A stretch of DNA of 64,000 bases from DATLFA01 sp039934635. Its GTDB lineage: Bacteria; Actinomycetota; Acidimicrobiia; Acidimicrobiales; WLNW01. The notes below the pieces were generated by a model. It was not told where the DNA came from. It did no database searches and worked only from the letters and a program-made list of their open reading frames with translations. Below, one piece after another: positions 1 to 12,740 of the stretch (the stretch's first letter is position 1; the number at the start of each line of letters is the position of its first letter). The position numbers and the translations under genes were made by a program. Location: assembly GCA_039934635.1 (NCBI GenBank), contig JBDTLT010000007.1, positions 1-64,000 on the forward strand, written 5' to 3'.

Positions 1-2715
<2,715 letters not shown>

Positions 2716-2811
2716 TTCGATTGTCGGGGCGCGTGGCGGGGCACGGCAGCTCCCTCCGCCCCGACGTCGTTTCCGCTCTGGTCGGCTCTTCGCGCAGGCG
2801 CTCATCGCTGT

Positions 2812-2840
2812 TTGCGAACAGAGGCCCTCGGGCCTAGGCT
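2812..2840 (+). promoter_or_regulatory. sigma70-type promoter for rpsL-rpsG
   Basis: TTGCGA (2812-2817) and TAGGCT (2835-2840) are separated by exactly 17 bases, giving a predicted start near 2847 and a leader of about 80 bases. The same arrangement is found ahead of infA, rplM and groES. The -10 overlaps a small inverted repeat (2822-2835). Confidence 0.65.
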
Positions 2841-2884
2841 TTTACGTCGGCCTCCTGCGCGCTGTCGCGGCGAAGGTCTGTGGT

Positions 2885-2900
2885 GGCTCGACTTCGAGCC
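2885..2900 (+). other. hairpin in rpsL leader
   Basis: GGCTCG-ACTT-CGAGCC is a perfect 6-bp stem with a 4-base loop, ending 27 bases before the rpsL TTG start. There is no U-tract, so it is a leader structure rather than a terminator. A regulatory role is only a possibility. Confidence 0.4.
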
Positions 2901-2927
2901 GATCGAAAAGAATGAGAGAGGTTCAGT

Positions 2928-3299
2928 TTGCCCACCATCGAGCAGTTGGTCCGCAAGGGCCGCCAGTCGAACGCGCGCAAGGGCGCGACGCCGGCGCTCA
3001 AGGGCGCGCCGCAACGGCGCGGCGTGTGCACCCGCGTGTACACGACCACCCCGAAGAAGCCGAACTCGGCGCTGCGCAAGGTTGCGCGCGTGCGTCTCAC
3101 TTCGGGCATGGAAGTCACGGCCTATATCCCCGGTGAAGGGCACAACCTGCAGGAGCACTCCATCGTTCTCGTGCGTGGTGGCCGTGTGAAAGACCTCCCG
3201 GGCGTGCGCTACAAGATCATCCGCGGCACCCTCGACACGTCAGGCGTGCGCGGCCGCAAGCAAGCCCGCAGCCGTTACGGCGCGAAGAAGGAGTCATAA
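2928..3299 (+). CDS. rpsL: 30S ribosomal protein S12
   Basis: 123-residue uS12, the decoding-centre protein of the small subunit, at normal length. The two lysines at which streptomycin-resistance mutations map are wild type: Lys43 in TTTPKKPNS and Lys88 in GGRVKDLPG. The start is TTG, chosen because the family begins MPTIxQL and an AGAGAGG sequence precedes it. It is one base from rpsG and forms the str-type operon with rpsG, fusA and tuf, although rpoC ends 212 bases upstream and a separate promoter is visible. Confidence 0.97.
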   Translation: MPTIEQLVRKGRQSNARKGATPALKGAPQRRGVCTRVYTTTPKKPNSALRKVARVRLTSGMEVTAYIPGEGHNLQEHSIVLVRGGRVKDLPGVRYKIIRGTLDTSGVRGRKQARSRYGAKKES

Positions 3300-3300
3300 C

Positions 3301-3771
3301 GTGCCGCGCAAAGGTCCCGCGCCCCGGCGCGAGGTGCATGCCGACCCGATCTATCGTTCGGTCGTCGTAACCCAGCTCATCAACAAGATCCTGCAGCGCG
3401 GCAAGCGCAACACGGCCGAACGCATCGTCTACGACAGCATGACCATCGTCAGCGAGAAGACCGCCGGCGAACCCATCACCGCACTCAAGCGGGCGATCGA
3501 CAACGTCAAGCCGCAACTCGAGGTGCGTAGCCGACGCGTCGGTGGCGCCACCTATCAGGTGCCGGTCGAGGTCCGCCCCCGGCGGGCCAACACGCTCGCC
3601 ATCCGCTGGATCGTGAGCTTCTCGAGGCAGCGTCGCGAACGCACCATGGCCGAACGTCTCGCGGCCGAGATCATCGACGCGTCCAACGCAGTCGGCGCCT
3701 CGGTCAAACGGCGGGAAGACCTCCACAAGATGGCCGAGTCGAACAAGGCGTTCGCTCACTATCGCTGGTAG
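3301..3771 (+). CDS. rpsG: 30S ribosomal protein S7
   Basis: 156-residue uS7, the primary binder of the 3' major domain of 16S rRNA that nucleates head assembly. It has the family start (PRKGPAPRREV) and the conserved end (NKAFAHYRW). The start is GTG with AAGGAG 8 bases upstream, overlapping the last codons of rpsL. Co-transcribed with rpsL; 301 bases separate it from fusA, which has its own likely promoter. In other bacteria S7 represses its own operon; no such site was identified here. Confidence 0.97.
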   Translation: MPRKGPAPRREVHADPIYRSVVVTQLINKILQRGKRNTAERIVYDSMTIVSEKTAGEPITALKRAIDNVKPQLEVRSRRVGGATYQVPVEVRPRRANTLAIRWIVSFSRQRRERTMAERLAAEIIDASNAVGASVKRREDLHKMAESNKAFAHYRW

Positions 3772-4072
3772 TTGACCGGTGCGATCCGCGCGCAGCGCGG
3801 TCGCAGCCGTCACTCTACGCAGCGCTTCGTCGGCTTTCCATTGCAACTTCGTGAAAGCCGTCCTCACGAGCCGCCCAAAGCGGTAATCCCACCGCTTTTC
3901 CGGCCGAAACTCATACACTGACCCAAACCGGGCAATTGCTGCCCGGTCGTGGTGCGTAACTGCTGTTCCTCGTGCTTTTCACCAAAGAGCTCAGGGTCGT
4001 CTGCTGCCTGCGCGCCGACGTCAGACTCACTTCGGTGGGTCCCCAACCCGTTGCCACCCCCAAGGAACTGTC
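3772..4072 (+). promoter_or_regulatory. rpsG-fusA intergenic region with promoter and structured leader
   Basis: This 301-base gene-free stretch holds a TACACT -10 hexamer (3914-3919; no clear -35). A perfect 8-bp hairpin follows (3927-3947, ACCGGGCA-attgc-TGCCCGGT), right at the expected transcript 5' end. Further on is a 7-bp hairpin closed by a TTCG tetraloop (4024-4041, one G.T pair). Neither hairpin has a U-tract. AAGGAA just before the ATG at 4073 is the likely ribosome site. Interpretation: separate fusA-tuf promoter with a structured leader. Confidence 0.5.
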
Positions 4073-6163
<2,091 letters not shown>

Positions 6164-6225
6164 CCGACCGTCTCACCAAGTAACAAACCTTCTCGCAAGC
6201 ATTTCAGGAGTCGAGGGAAAGACCC

Positions 6226-7413
<1,188 letters not shown>

Positions 7414-7415
7414 GT

Positions 7416-7730
7416 ATGGCCACCGGTCAACGAATTCGCGTGCGCCTCCGGGCGTACGACCACGAGGTCATCGATCAGTCGACGAAGAAGATCGTCGAGA
7501 CCGTTCTGCGCACCAACGCACAGGTTCGCGGTCCGGTGCCGCTGCCTACCGATCGCCATCGCTTCTGCGTCATCCGGGGTCCCTTCAAGGACAAGGACAG
7601 CCGCGAGCACTTCGAGATGCGCGTGCACAAGCGCCTGGTCGACATCGTCGATCCCACGCCCAAGACCGTCGATGCGCTACAACGTCTCGATCTCCCGGCC
7701 GGCGTCGACATCGAGATCAAGATTCAATAA
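7416..7730 (+). CDS. rpsJ: 30S ribosomal protein S10
   Basis: 104-residue uS10, a small-subunit head protein that also serves as NusE in antitermination complexes. Family signatures include IRVRLRAYDH at the start and VDIVDPTPKTVDAL near the end. The ATG is 2 bases after the tuf stop. In most bacteria rpsJ opens the S10 operon; here it closes the str operon, is followed by a terminator, and is separated from rplC by an opposing transporter gene. Confidence 0.97.
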   Translation: MATGQRIRVRLRAYDHEVIDQSTKKIVETVLRTNAQVRGPVPLPTDRHRFCVIRGPFKDKDSREHFEMRVHKRLVDIVDPTPKTVDALQRLDLPAGVDIEIKIQ

Positions 7731-7756
7731 GCACGAACGATCATGTGATCTGCGTG

Positions 7757-7777
7757 GGCCCGCTTCGGCGGGCCTTT
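7757..7777 (+). terminator. intrinsic terminator after rpsJ
   Basis: GGCCCGC-TTCG-GCGGGCC is a perfect 7-bp stem with a stable TTCG loop, followed by TTT and a T-rich stretch. It lies 26 bases after the rpsJ stop and ends the rpsL-rpsJ unit. Confidence 0.8.
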
Positions 7778-7795
7778 CGCATTTCTGCGCGGAGA

Positions 7796-8947
7796 TCAGG
7801 GGTCGGGTGGCTTTGCCCGCGGCAGGGCCCGGCGCCCACGTTTGCGTTTCGACGTCACGTGCGCCAGCGCGGACTCGTCGACCTCGTGGCGGTGCACGTA
7901 GCTCGAGATGAATGCCTGCAATGTCGCCGCCGCGGGTAGCGCCAGTAGCGCGCCGACGGGTCCGAGTATCGCGGCACCGATGATGACCGACCCGAACGCG
8001 GACGCCACGTGGATCTCCATCGTGTGCGCCGTCACGCGAGGCAAGAAGAAGTAGTTCTCGATCTGCTGGTAGATGACGAGGAAGATCAGCGTCCAGAGCC
8101 CGGAAATGGGCTTGTCGATGAGGGCAATGAGGAGCGGCAGCGCGCCCGCGAGGTAGGTGCCGACGACGGGGATGAACTGCGACACGAACCCGACCCAAAG
8201 GCCGAGCGGGAGCGGTGAGGGCAGGCCGATGGCGACGAAGGCCAACGAGTGCGCCCCGCCCGAGATGATCCCGAGAATCGCCCGCGAAGCGATGTAGCCG
8301 CCGGTCTTTTCGATGGCGAGGTCCCAGACGCGCAAGACCTCGCGCTGGCGGTCGGGGGGCAGCACCGAGCAGACGTTGCGCCGCAGTTTGGGGCCTTCGG
8401 CCACCAAGTAGAAGGTGAACAGCCCGATGGTGAACGCCTGAAAAATGATATTGGCGATGGTGGCGCCGATATCGACTGCCCGCGACGCGAGATTCTGGGC
8501 GAACTTCTGGGCGTCGCCGCCCTGCACGAACTGGTCCCGGAGATCGTCGAAGTTGACGTCGATTCCGTGGTCGTTGAACCACGCCTCCGCGTCATCGATG
8601 TAGCCGGGCGCGTCGTCGACGAACTGGGTGACTTGGTCCGACAGCACCCGGCCCATGGCGTAACCGAACCCGCCTAGGGCCGCGAGTATGGCGAGAAAGA
8701 CCAGGCCAGTACCCACGCCGCGCCGCATGCCGCCCCGCTCGAGCCGGTTGACGGCGGGCTCGATGGCGAAGGAGAGAAACAGAGAGATGAGCAACATGAT
8801 GAAGAACGGCCGCAGCGAATGGACCATCCCGCGCAAGATCCACAACACTGCGAAGCCGGCCCAGAACCAGGCGATCGCGCGCGGCAGCCACGGCGGCATT
8901 CGGTTGGATTCGTCCGGCCCGGGTGGCGAAATCTCGGCATCAGCCAC
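7796..8947 (-). CDS. AI-2E family transporter (PerM-like membrane permease)
   Basis: 383-residue polytopic membrane protein of the AI-2E/PerM family. Hydrophobic segments fall near the N-terminus (three), in the middle and at the C-terminus, with the family pattern around LPLGLWVGFVSQFIPVVGTYL and a Gln-rich loop before the last helices. The substrate is unknown; the family name comes from autoinducer-2 export, and some members are Na+/H+ antiporters. The tail is Lys/Arg-rich and cytosolic. GTG at 8947 is chosen because TACCGT lies 6 bases upstream, the leaderless arrangement seen elsewhere in the window. It sits convergent to rpsJ and divergent from rplC, splitting the S10 operon. Confidence 0.85.
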   Translation of the reverse strand: MADAEISPPGPDESNRMPPWLPRAIAWFWAGFAVLWILRGMVHSLRPFFIMLLISLFLSFAIEPAVNRLERGGMRRGVGTGLVFLAILAALGGFGYAMGRVLSDQVTQFVDDAPGYIDDAEAWFNDHGIDVNFDDLRDQFVQGGDAQKFAQNLASRAVDIGATIANIIFQAFTIGLFTFYLVAEGPKLRRNVCSVLPPDRQREVLRVWDLAIEKTGGYIASRAILGIISGGAHSLAFVAIGLPSPLPLGLWVGFVSQFIPVVGTYLAGALPLLIALIDKPISGLWTLIFLVIYQQIENYFFLPRVTAHTMEIHVASAFGSVIIGAAILGPVGALLALPAAATLQAFISSYVHRHEVDESALAHVTSKRKRGRRALPRAKPPDP

Positions 8948-8953
8948 GCATCG

Positions 8954-8959
8954 ACGGTA
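8954..8959 (-). promoter_or_regulatory. -10 hexamer for leaderless transporter transcript
   Basis: TACCGT on the minus strand, 6 bases before the GTG at 8947, with no Shine-Dalgarno sequence between. The predicted transcript starts at or next to the start codon. Confidence 0.5.
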
Positions 8960-8980
8960 GTGGTGGGTTGTCGGTGCCGG

Positions 8981-9010
8981 TTGGATGGGGGGCAGTAGTC
9001 CCGGTAAGCT
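8981..9010 (+). promoter_or_regulatory. promoter for rplC operon
   Basis: TTGGAT (8981-8986) and TAAGCT (9005-9010) are separated by 18 bases, so transcription should start near 9017. This leaves a leader of about 150 bases before rplC. It points away from the transporter promoter. Confidence 0.6.
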
Positions 9011-9055
9011 AACGGGCTCGTGTACCAACGGTGGTGCACGCCAACCGAAGTCTGC

Positions 9056-9118
9056 GCAGGCCTCAGGGAACCGCACAGCACAACCGATCGACTCGCTCCG
9101 CCAGGCCTGCCTGTGCGG
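9056..9118 (+). promoter_or_regulatory. pseudoknot-capable rplC leader element
   Basis: Two perfect 8-base complementary pairs are interleaved. GCAGGCCT (9056-9063) pairs with AGGCCTGC (9103-9110), and CCGCACAG (9071-9078) pairs with CTGTGCGG (9111-9118). The order A-B-A'-B', with A' and B' abutting, allows an H-type pseudoknot or two competing hairpins. It ends 49 bases before the rplC ATG. By analogy with other ribosomal-protein leaders it may be an autoregulatory site, perhaps for L4; this is inference. Confidence 0.45.
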
Positions 9119-9167
9119 AGCGTTCGCTTGACCGGCCACACACGTGAGAACGGAAAGAAAAGCCGCC

Positions 9168-9809
9168 ATGGCACAAAAGGCGATCGTCGGCCTCAAAGTC
9201 GGCATGACCCAGGTTTGGGATGAGGACAATCGCGTCGTCCCCGTGACAGTGGTACAGGTCGCGCCCTGTCGCGTCGTGCAGATCAAAACGCCCGACTCCG
9301 ATGGCTACAGCGCCTTGCAAGTCACCTTTGGCAACAAAGACCTGGGCAAGTTGAACAAACCCCAAGCCGGTCACTTCGAAAAGGCGGGCGTTGCCCCCGG
9401 TACGAAGCTGGTCGAGCTGCGCATCGACGATGTCTCGACCTACTCCGTGGGTCAAGAGATCACCGTCGACATCTTGCAGGCCGGTGATTTCATCGATGTC
9501 ACCGGTGTCAGCCGGGGCAAAGGCTTCACCGGCGCCATGAAGCGTCACGGCTTCAAGGGCCAGGGCGCCTCGCACGGCAACCACAAGAAGCATCGCTCGC
9601 CGGGTTCGGTCGGGCAGTGCGCCACGCCGTCGCGCGTATTCCGCGGCCTGCGCATGGCCGGGCGCTCCGGTGGTGACAAGGTGACGACGCTCAACTTGCA
9701 GGTGGTGCGCACCGACGCCGACCAAGGCCTGTTGTTGGTACGGGGCGCGGTCCCCGGGCCCCGAGGCGGCACCGTCATCATCCGCGACGCAGTGAAGGGC
9801 GGTCGATGA
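9168..9809 (+). CDS. rplC: 50S ribosomal protein L3
   Basis: 213-residue uL3, an early large-subunit assembly protein near the peptidyl transferase centre. Conserved stretches are GLKVGMTQVW at the start and GKGFTGAMKRHGFKGQ, the loop holding the glutamine (Gln150 in E. coli) that is methylated in proteobacteria. ATG 9168 is preferred over an in-frame GTG at 9144 because the family starts MxxxxIGxKxGMT. It is the first gene of the long ribosomal-protein operon here and overlaps rplD by 4 bases. Confidence 0.97.
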   Translation: MAQKAIVGLKVGMTQVWDEDNRVVPVTVVQVAPCRVVQIKTPDSDGYSALQVTFGNKDLGKLNKPQAGHFEKAGVAPGTKLVELRIDDVSTYSVGQEITVDILQAGDFIDVTGVSRGKGFTGAMKRHGFKGQGASHGNHKKHRSPGSVGQCATPSRVFRGLRMAGRSGGDKVTTLNLQVVRTDADQGLLLVRGAVPGPRGGTVIIRDAVKGGR

Positions 9810-10456
9810 TGGCGACGCTCACCGTCAAGACCGTCAGCGGCGCCAGCGCCGGTTCGGTCGAAGTTTCCGACAAGGTGTTCGCCATCGAGCCCAACAAGGC
9901 CGTGCTGCACCAGGTCGTCACCGCACAGCTCGCGGCGCGTCGTGCTGGTTCACAGAGCACGCTGACGCGCGGCGAAGTGCGAGGCGGCGGCATCAAGCCG
10001 TGGCGCCAAAAGGGCACCGGCCGGGCGCGCCAAGGTTCGATCCGCGCGCCGCACTGGGAAGGCGGCGGTGTCACGCACGCCCCCAAGCCCCGCAGCTACG
10101 CGCAGCGCACTCCCAAGAAGATGGTGCGCCTGGCGCTCGCATCGGCATTGTCCGATCGGGCCAGCAGCGACCGCGTGGTGGTGGTCGACTCGTGGGACTT
10201 CGCCACGCCCAAGACCAAAGACGCACTCAAGGCATTGTCGACGCTCGGTGTCGACGGCCGCATCCTCGTGGTGCTCACGCTCGAAGACGAGATCGCGTGG
10301 AAGAGCTTCCGCAATGTCCCTTCAGTGCACGTGCTGTCGGCCGGCGAGCTCAACGCCTACGACATCCTCGTGTCCGACTACGTGATCTTCACCAAGAACA
10401 GCGTGCCCGTCGGCGACTTCACCGTGAGCCGCGGCCGCAAGGTGGAGGCTGACTGA
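9806..10456 (+). CDS. rplD: 50S ribosomal protein L4
   Basis: 216-residue uL4. It lines the exit tunnel with its extended loop, which carries the conserved run RGGGIKPWRQKGTGRARQG near residues 54-72. In E. coli L4 represses the S10 operon through the leader; a structured leader is present ahead of rplC here. The start overlaps the rplC stop (ATGATG; ATG at 9806 or 9809). The N-terminus is a few residues longer than in E. coli. Confidence 0.97.
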   Translation: MMATLTVKTVSGASAGSVEVSDKVFAIEPNKAVLHQVVTAQLAARRAGSQSTLTRGEVRGGGIKPWRQKGTGRARQGSIRAPHWEGGGVTHAPKPRSYAQRTPKKMVRLALASALSDRASSDRVVVVDSWDFATPKTKDALKALSTLGVDGRILVVLTLEDEIAWKSFRNVPSVHVLSAGELNAYDILVSDYVIFTKNSVPVGDFTVSRGRKVEAD

Positions 10457-10746
10457 TGAAAGATCCCCGCGACATCATCTTGCGCCCGGTCGTTTCCGAA
10501 AAGTCCTATGGCTTGTTCGACCGAGGCGTCTACACGTTCCTCGTTCGCAAAGATGCGAGCAAGCCCGAGATTCGTGACGCGATCGAGCAGATCTTCGACG
10601 TGAAGGTCACCAAGGTCAACACGCTCAATCGTCCCGGCAAGATCAAGACCAACCGGCGGCGCAACACCGCCGGTCGTACATCAGCGACCAAGCGCGCACT
10701 TGTCACCCTCGCCGAGGGTAACGAGATCGCCCTCTTCGAGTCCTGA
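10456..10746 (+). CDS. rplW: 50S ribosomal protein L23
   Basis: 96-residue uL23 at the tunnel exit, the docking site for trigger factor and SRP. It has the family pattern DIILRPVVSEKSY at the N-terminus and the basic loop GKIKTNRRRNTAGRTS. The ATG overlaps the rplD TGA by one base, indicating translational coupling. Length is typical. Confidence 0.97.
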   Translation: MKDPRDIILRPVVSEKSYGLFDRGVYTFLVRKDASKPEIRDAIEQIFDVKVTKVNTLNRPGKIKTNRRRNTAGRTSATKRALVTLAEGNEIALFES

Positions 10747-10765
10747 GTCTGAGAGATCGGTAGAG

Positions 10766-11602
10766 ATGGCAGTACGTAGACGCAACCCAACGAGCGCCGG
10801 ACGGCGATTCCAGACCGTCCACGACTACAACGAGATCACCAAGGATCATCCCGAAAAATCCTTGATCACGAAGAAGTCGTCGACCGGTGGCCGCAACAAC
10901 GAAGGTCGGGTCACGGCGCGTCACCGCGGCGGCGGCAACAAGGTGCGTTATCGCATCATCGATTTCAAGCGCCAGAAAGATGGCGTGCCGGCCAAGGTCG
11001 CAGCCATCGAGTACGACCCCAACCGCACCTGTCGCATCGCGCTGCTGCACTACCTCGACGGCGAAAAGCGCTACATCCTTGCGCCCAACGGTTTGGGTGT
11101 CGGCGATCGCGTGCAGTCGGGCCAGGGTTCCGAAATCCGGCCGGGCAACGCCATGCCGCTGCGCTTCATCCCCGTCGGTACCGTCGTCCACAACGTCGAG
11201 CTGCGCCCGGGTGGCGGCGGCAAGATGGGGCGCTCGGCGGGCACTGCGGTGCAGTTGATCGCCAAAGAGAGCGAGTACGCCACCTTGCGCCTTCCCTCGA
11301 CCGAGATGCGCCGCGTGCCCATCGACTGTCGGGCCACGGTCGGCGAGGTCGGCAACTCTGAGCACGAGCTCATCAAGGTGGGCAAGGCCGGTCGCAAGCG
11401 GTGGAAGGGCGTACGCCCGCAAACGCGCGGTGTCGCCATGAACCCGGTCGATCATCCACATGGCGGCGGCGAGGGTAAGACCTCGGGCGGTCGTCATCCG
11501 GTGTCGCCGACGGGCAAGCCCGAAGGCCGTACCCGCAAGCCCAAGAAAGCATCATCGAAGTTGATCGTCCGCCGGCGCCGTACCCGCGGCGCGAGGAGAT
11601 AG
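10766..11602 (+). CDS. rplB: 50S ribosomal protein L2
   Basis: 278-residue uL2, required for subunit association and peptidyl transfer. It carries the highly conserved C-terminal stretch VAMNPVDHPHGGGEG, whose His (His229 in E. coli) is near the catalytic centre, and a basic end (RRRRTRGARR). ATG 10766 is used because the family begins MAVRxxxPTSxGRR. It is 19 bases after rplW. Confidence 0.98.
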   Translation: MAVRRRNPTSAGRRFQTVHDYNEITKDHPEKSLITKKSSTGGRNNEGRVTARHRGGGNKVRYRIIDFKRQKDGVPAKVAAIEYDPNRTCRIALLHYLDGEKRYILAPNGLGVGDRVQSGQGSEIRPGNAMPLRFIPVGTVVHNVELRPGGGGKMGRSAGTAVQLIAKESEYATLRLPSTEMRRVPIDCRATVGEVGNSEHELIKVGKAGRKRWKGVRPQTRGVAMNPVDHPHGGGEGKTSGGRHPVSPTGKPEGRTRKPKKASSKLIVRRRRTRGARR

Positions 11603-11604
11603 TC

Positions 11605-11883
11605 ATGCCGCGGAGTTTGAAGAAGGGTCCATTCGTCGACGAGCACTTGCTCAAGAAGGTCGACGAGCTCAACGACAAGAACGACAAGCGCGTCGTCAAG
11701 ACGTGGTCGCGCCGTTCCACGATCATTCCCGACATGGTCGGACACACGATCGCGGTGCACGACGGGCGCAAGCATGTGCCGGTCTACGTGACCGAGCTCA
11801 TGGTCGGGCACAAGCTCGGCGAGTTCGCACCGACGCGCACGTTCAAGTTCCACGCTGGACAAGAGCGAGGAGCCAAGCGCTAA
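11605..11883 (+). CDS. rpsS: 30S ribosomal protein S19
   Basis: 92-residue uS19, a head protein that forms a complex with S13 and contacts the A-site finger. It starts MPRSLKKGPFVDEHLLKK and contains KTWSRRSTIIPDMVG, both family signatures. GAGGAGA precedes the ATG, and the stop overlaps the rplV ATG by one base. Confidence 0.98.
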   Translation: MPRSLKKGPFVDEHLLKKVDELNDKNDKRVVKTWSRRSTIIPDMVGHTIAVHDGRKHVPVYVTELMVGHKLGEFAPTRTFKFHAGQERGAKR

Positions 11884-12740
11884 TGGCTTTCGGCGATAAG
11901 ACCAACGAACGCCCCGGCGTCCCCTCGCACGTGCGCCACGCCCGCGTATCCGCGTACAAGGCACGCGAGGTGCTCGACCTCATTCGCGGCGAACCGTATG
12001 GCCGCGCCAGCGAGATCCTCGAGTTCTCCGAGCGCGGTGTCTCGCGCATCATCAAGAAGTGTCTCGACTCGGCGATCGCAAATGCCGAGAACAACAACGG
12101 CCTCCCCGCCGAAGAACTCTTCGTATCGGCGTGCTACGCCGACGAAGGCCCCACCCTCAAGCGTTGGCGCCCGCGAGCCCGCGGCCGCGCCATGCGCATC
12201 CGCAAGCGCACCTGCCACATCACGGTGATCGTCTCGCGTTACACGCCCGAGCAGCTCACGCGCTTGCGCAGCGCCGACGCACAGTCGGGCCGGGTGCGCA
12301 CGAGCTCCGGTGCCGCCGACGCCCGTCGACGCCGTGTCGAGCGCAGCCGTGCGCTCGAGACCGAGCGCCGCGCTGTCGAAGACGCGGCCGAGCACGATCA
12401 CGAAGGTCACGACCACGATCACGATCATGACCACGAAGGTCACGATCACGAAGGTCACGACCACGATCACGAGGACGACGTCCGCGACCTCGACGAGACC
12501 GGCCCCTACGGGCCCGGCAGCGCCGAACCCCTCGAAGATGGCAGCGCCCCCGAGGGCTATGACATCAAGGGCAACGCCGATTCGATGCTCTATCACCTGC
12601 CGGGCGGTCGCTACTACGGCGCCACCAAGGCCGAGGTGTATTTCGCAACGGTCGAAGACGCCGAAAGTGCCGGGTTCGCTGCTCCCGGCGCCGCCCAGGA
12701 CGATACCGACGGCGACGACGCCGAAGAAGGGGCTGAGTAA
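11883..12740 (+). CDS. rplV: 50S ribosomal protein L22 with His-rich tract and sunset-type C-terminal domain
   Basis: 285 residues, more than twice the usual 110-130. Residues 1-130 are a complete uL22 with the tunnel-lining hairpin (GPTLKRWRPRARGRAMRIRKRT). A basic linker (about 131-165) follows, then a tract of His, Asp, Glu and Gly (171-197, with about a dozen His), an acidic stretch, and a compact domain at 224-268 (YDIKGN, YHLPGGRYY, AEVYFAT, AESAGF). That last pattern matches the sunset/Ada-metal-binding-like domain on some actinobacterial proteins, but without cysteines. The frame is continuous into the next gene, so this is a true fusion. The added part is probably solvent-exposed; a zinc-binding role for the His tract is inference. 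Confidence 0.93.
   Translation: MAFGDKTNERPGVPSHVRHARVSAYKAREVLDLIRGEPYGRASEILEFSERGVSRIIKKCLDSAIANAENNNGLPAEELFVSACYADEGPTLKRWRPRARGRAMRIRKRTCHITVIVSRYTPEQLTRLRSADAQSGRVRTSSGAADARRRRVERSRALETERRAVEDAAEHDHEGHDHDHDHDHEGHDHEGHDHDHEDDVRDLDETGPYGPGSAEPLEDGSAPEGYDIKGNADSMLYHLPGGRYYGATKAEVYFATVEDAESAGFAAPGAAQDDTDGDDAEEGAE

Noticed and set aside
8948..9167. Small gene between the transporter and rplC
   Set aside because: No frame with a family pattern; the region is explained by two promoters and the structured leader.
12393..12473. Non-coding tandem repeat or frameshift in rplV
   Set aside because: The repeats keep the reading frame, encode a His/Asp tract, and are followed by a folded-domain pattern and a stop overlapping rpsC, so the gene is intact.
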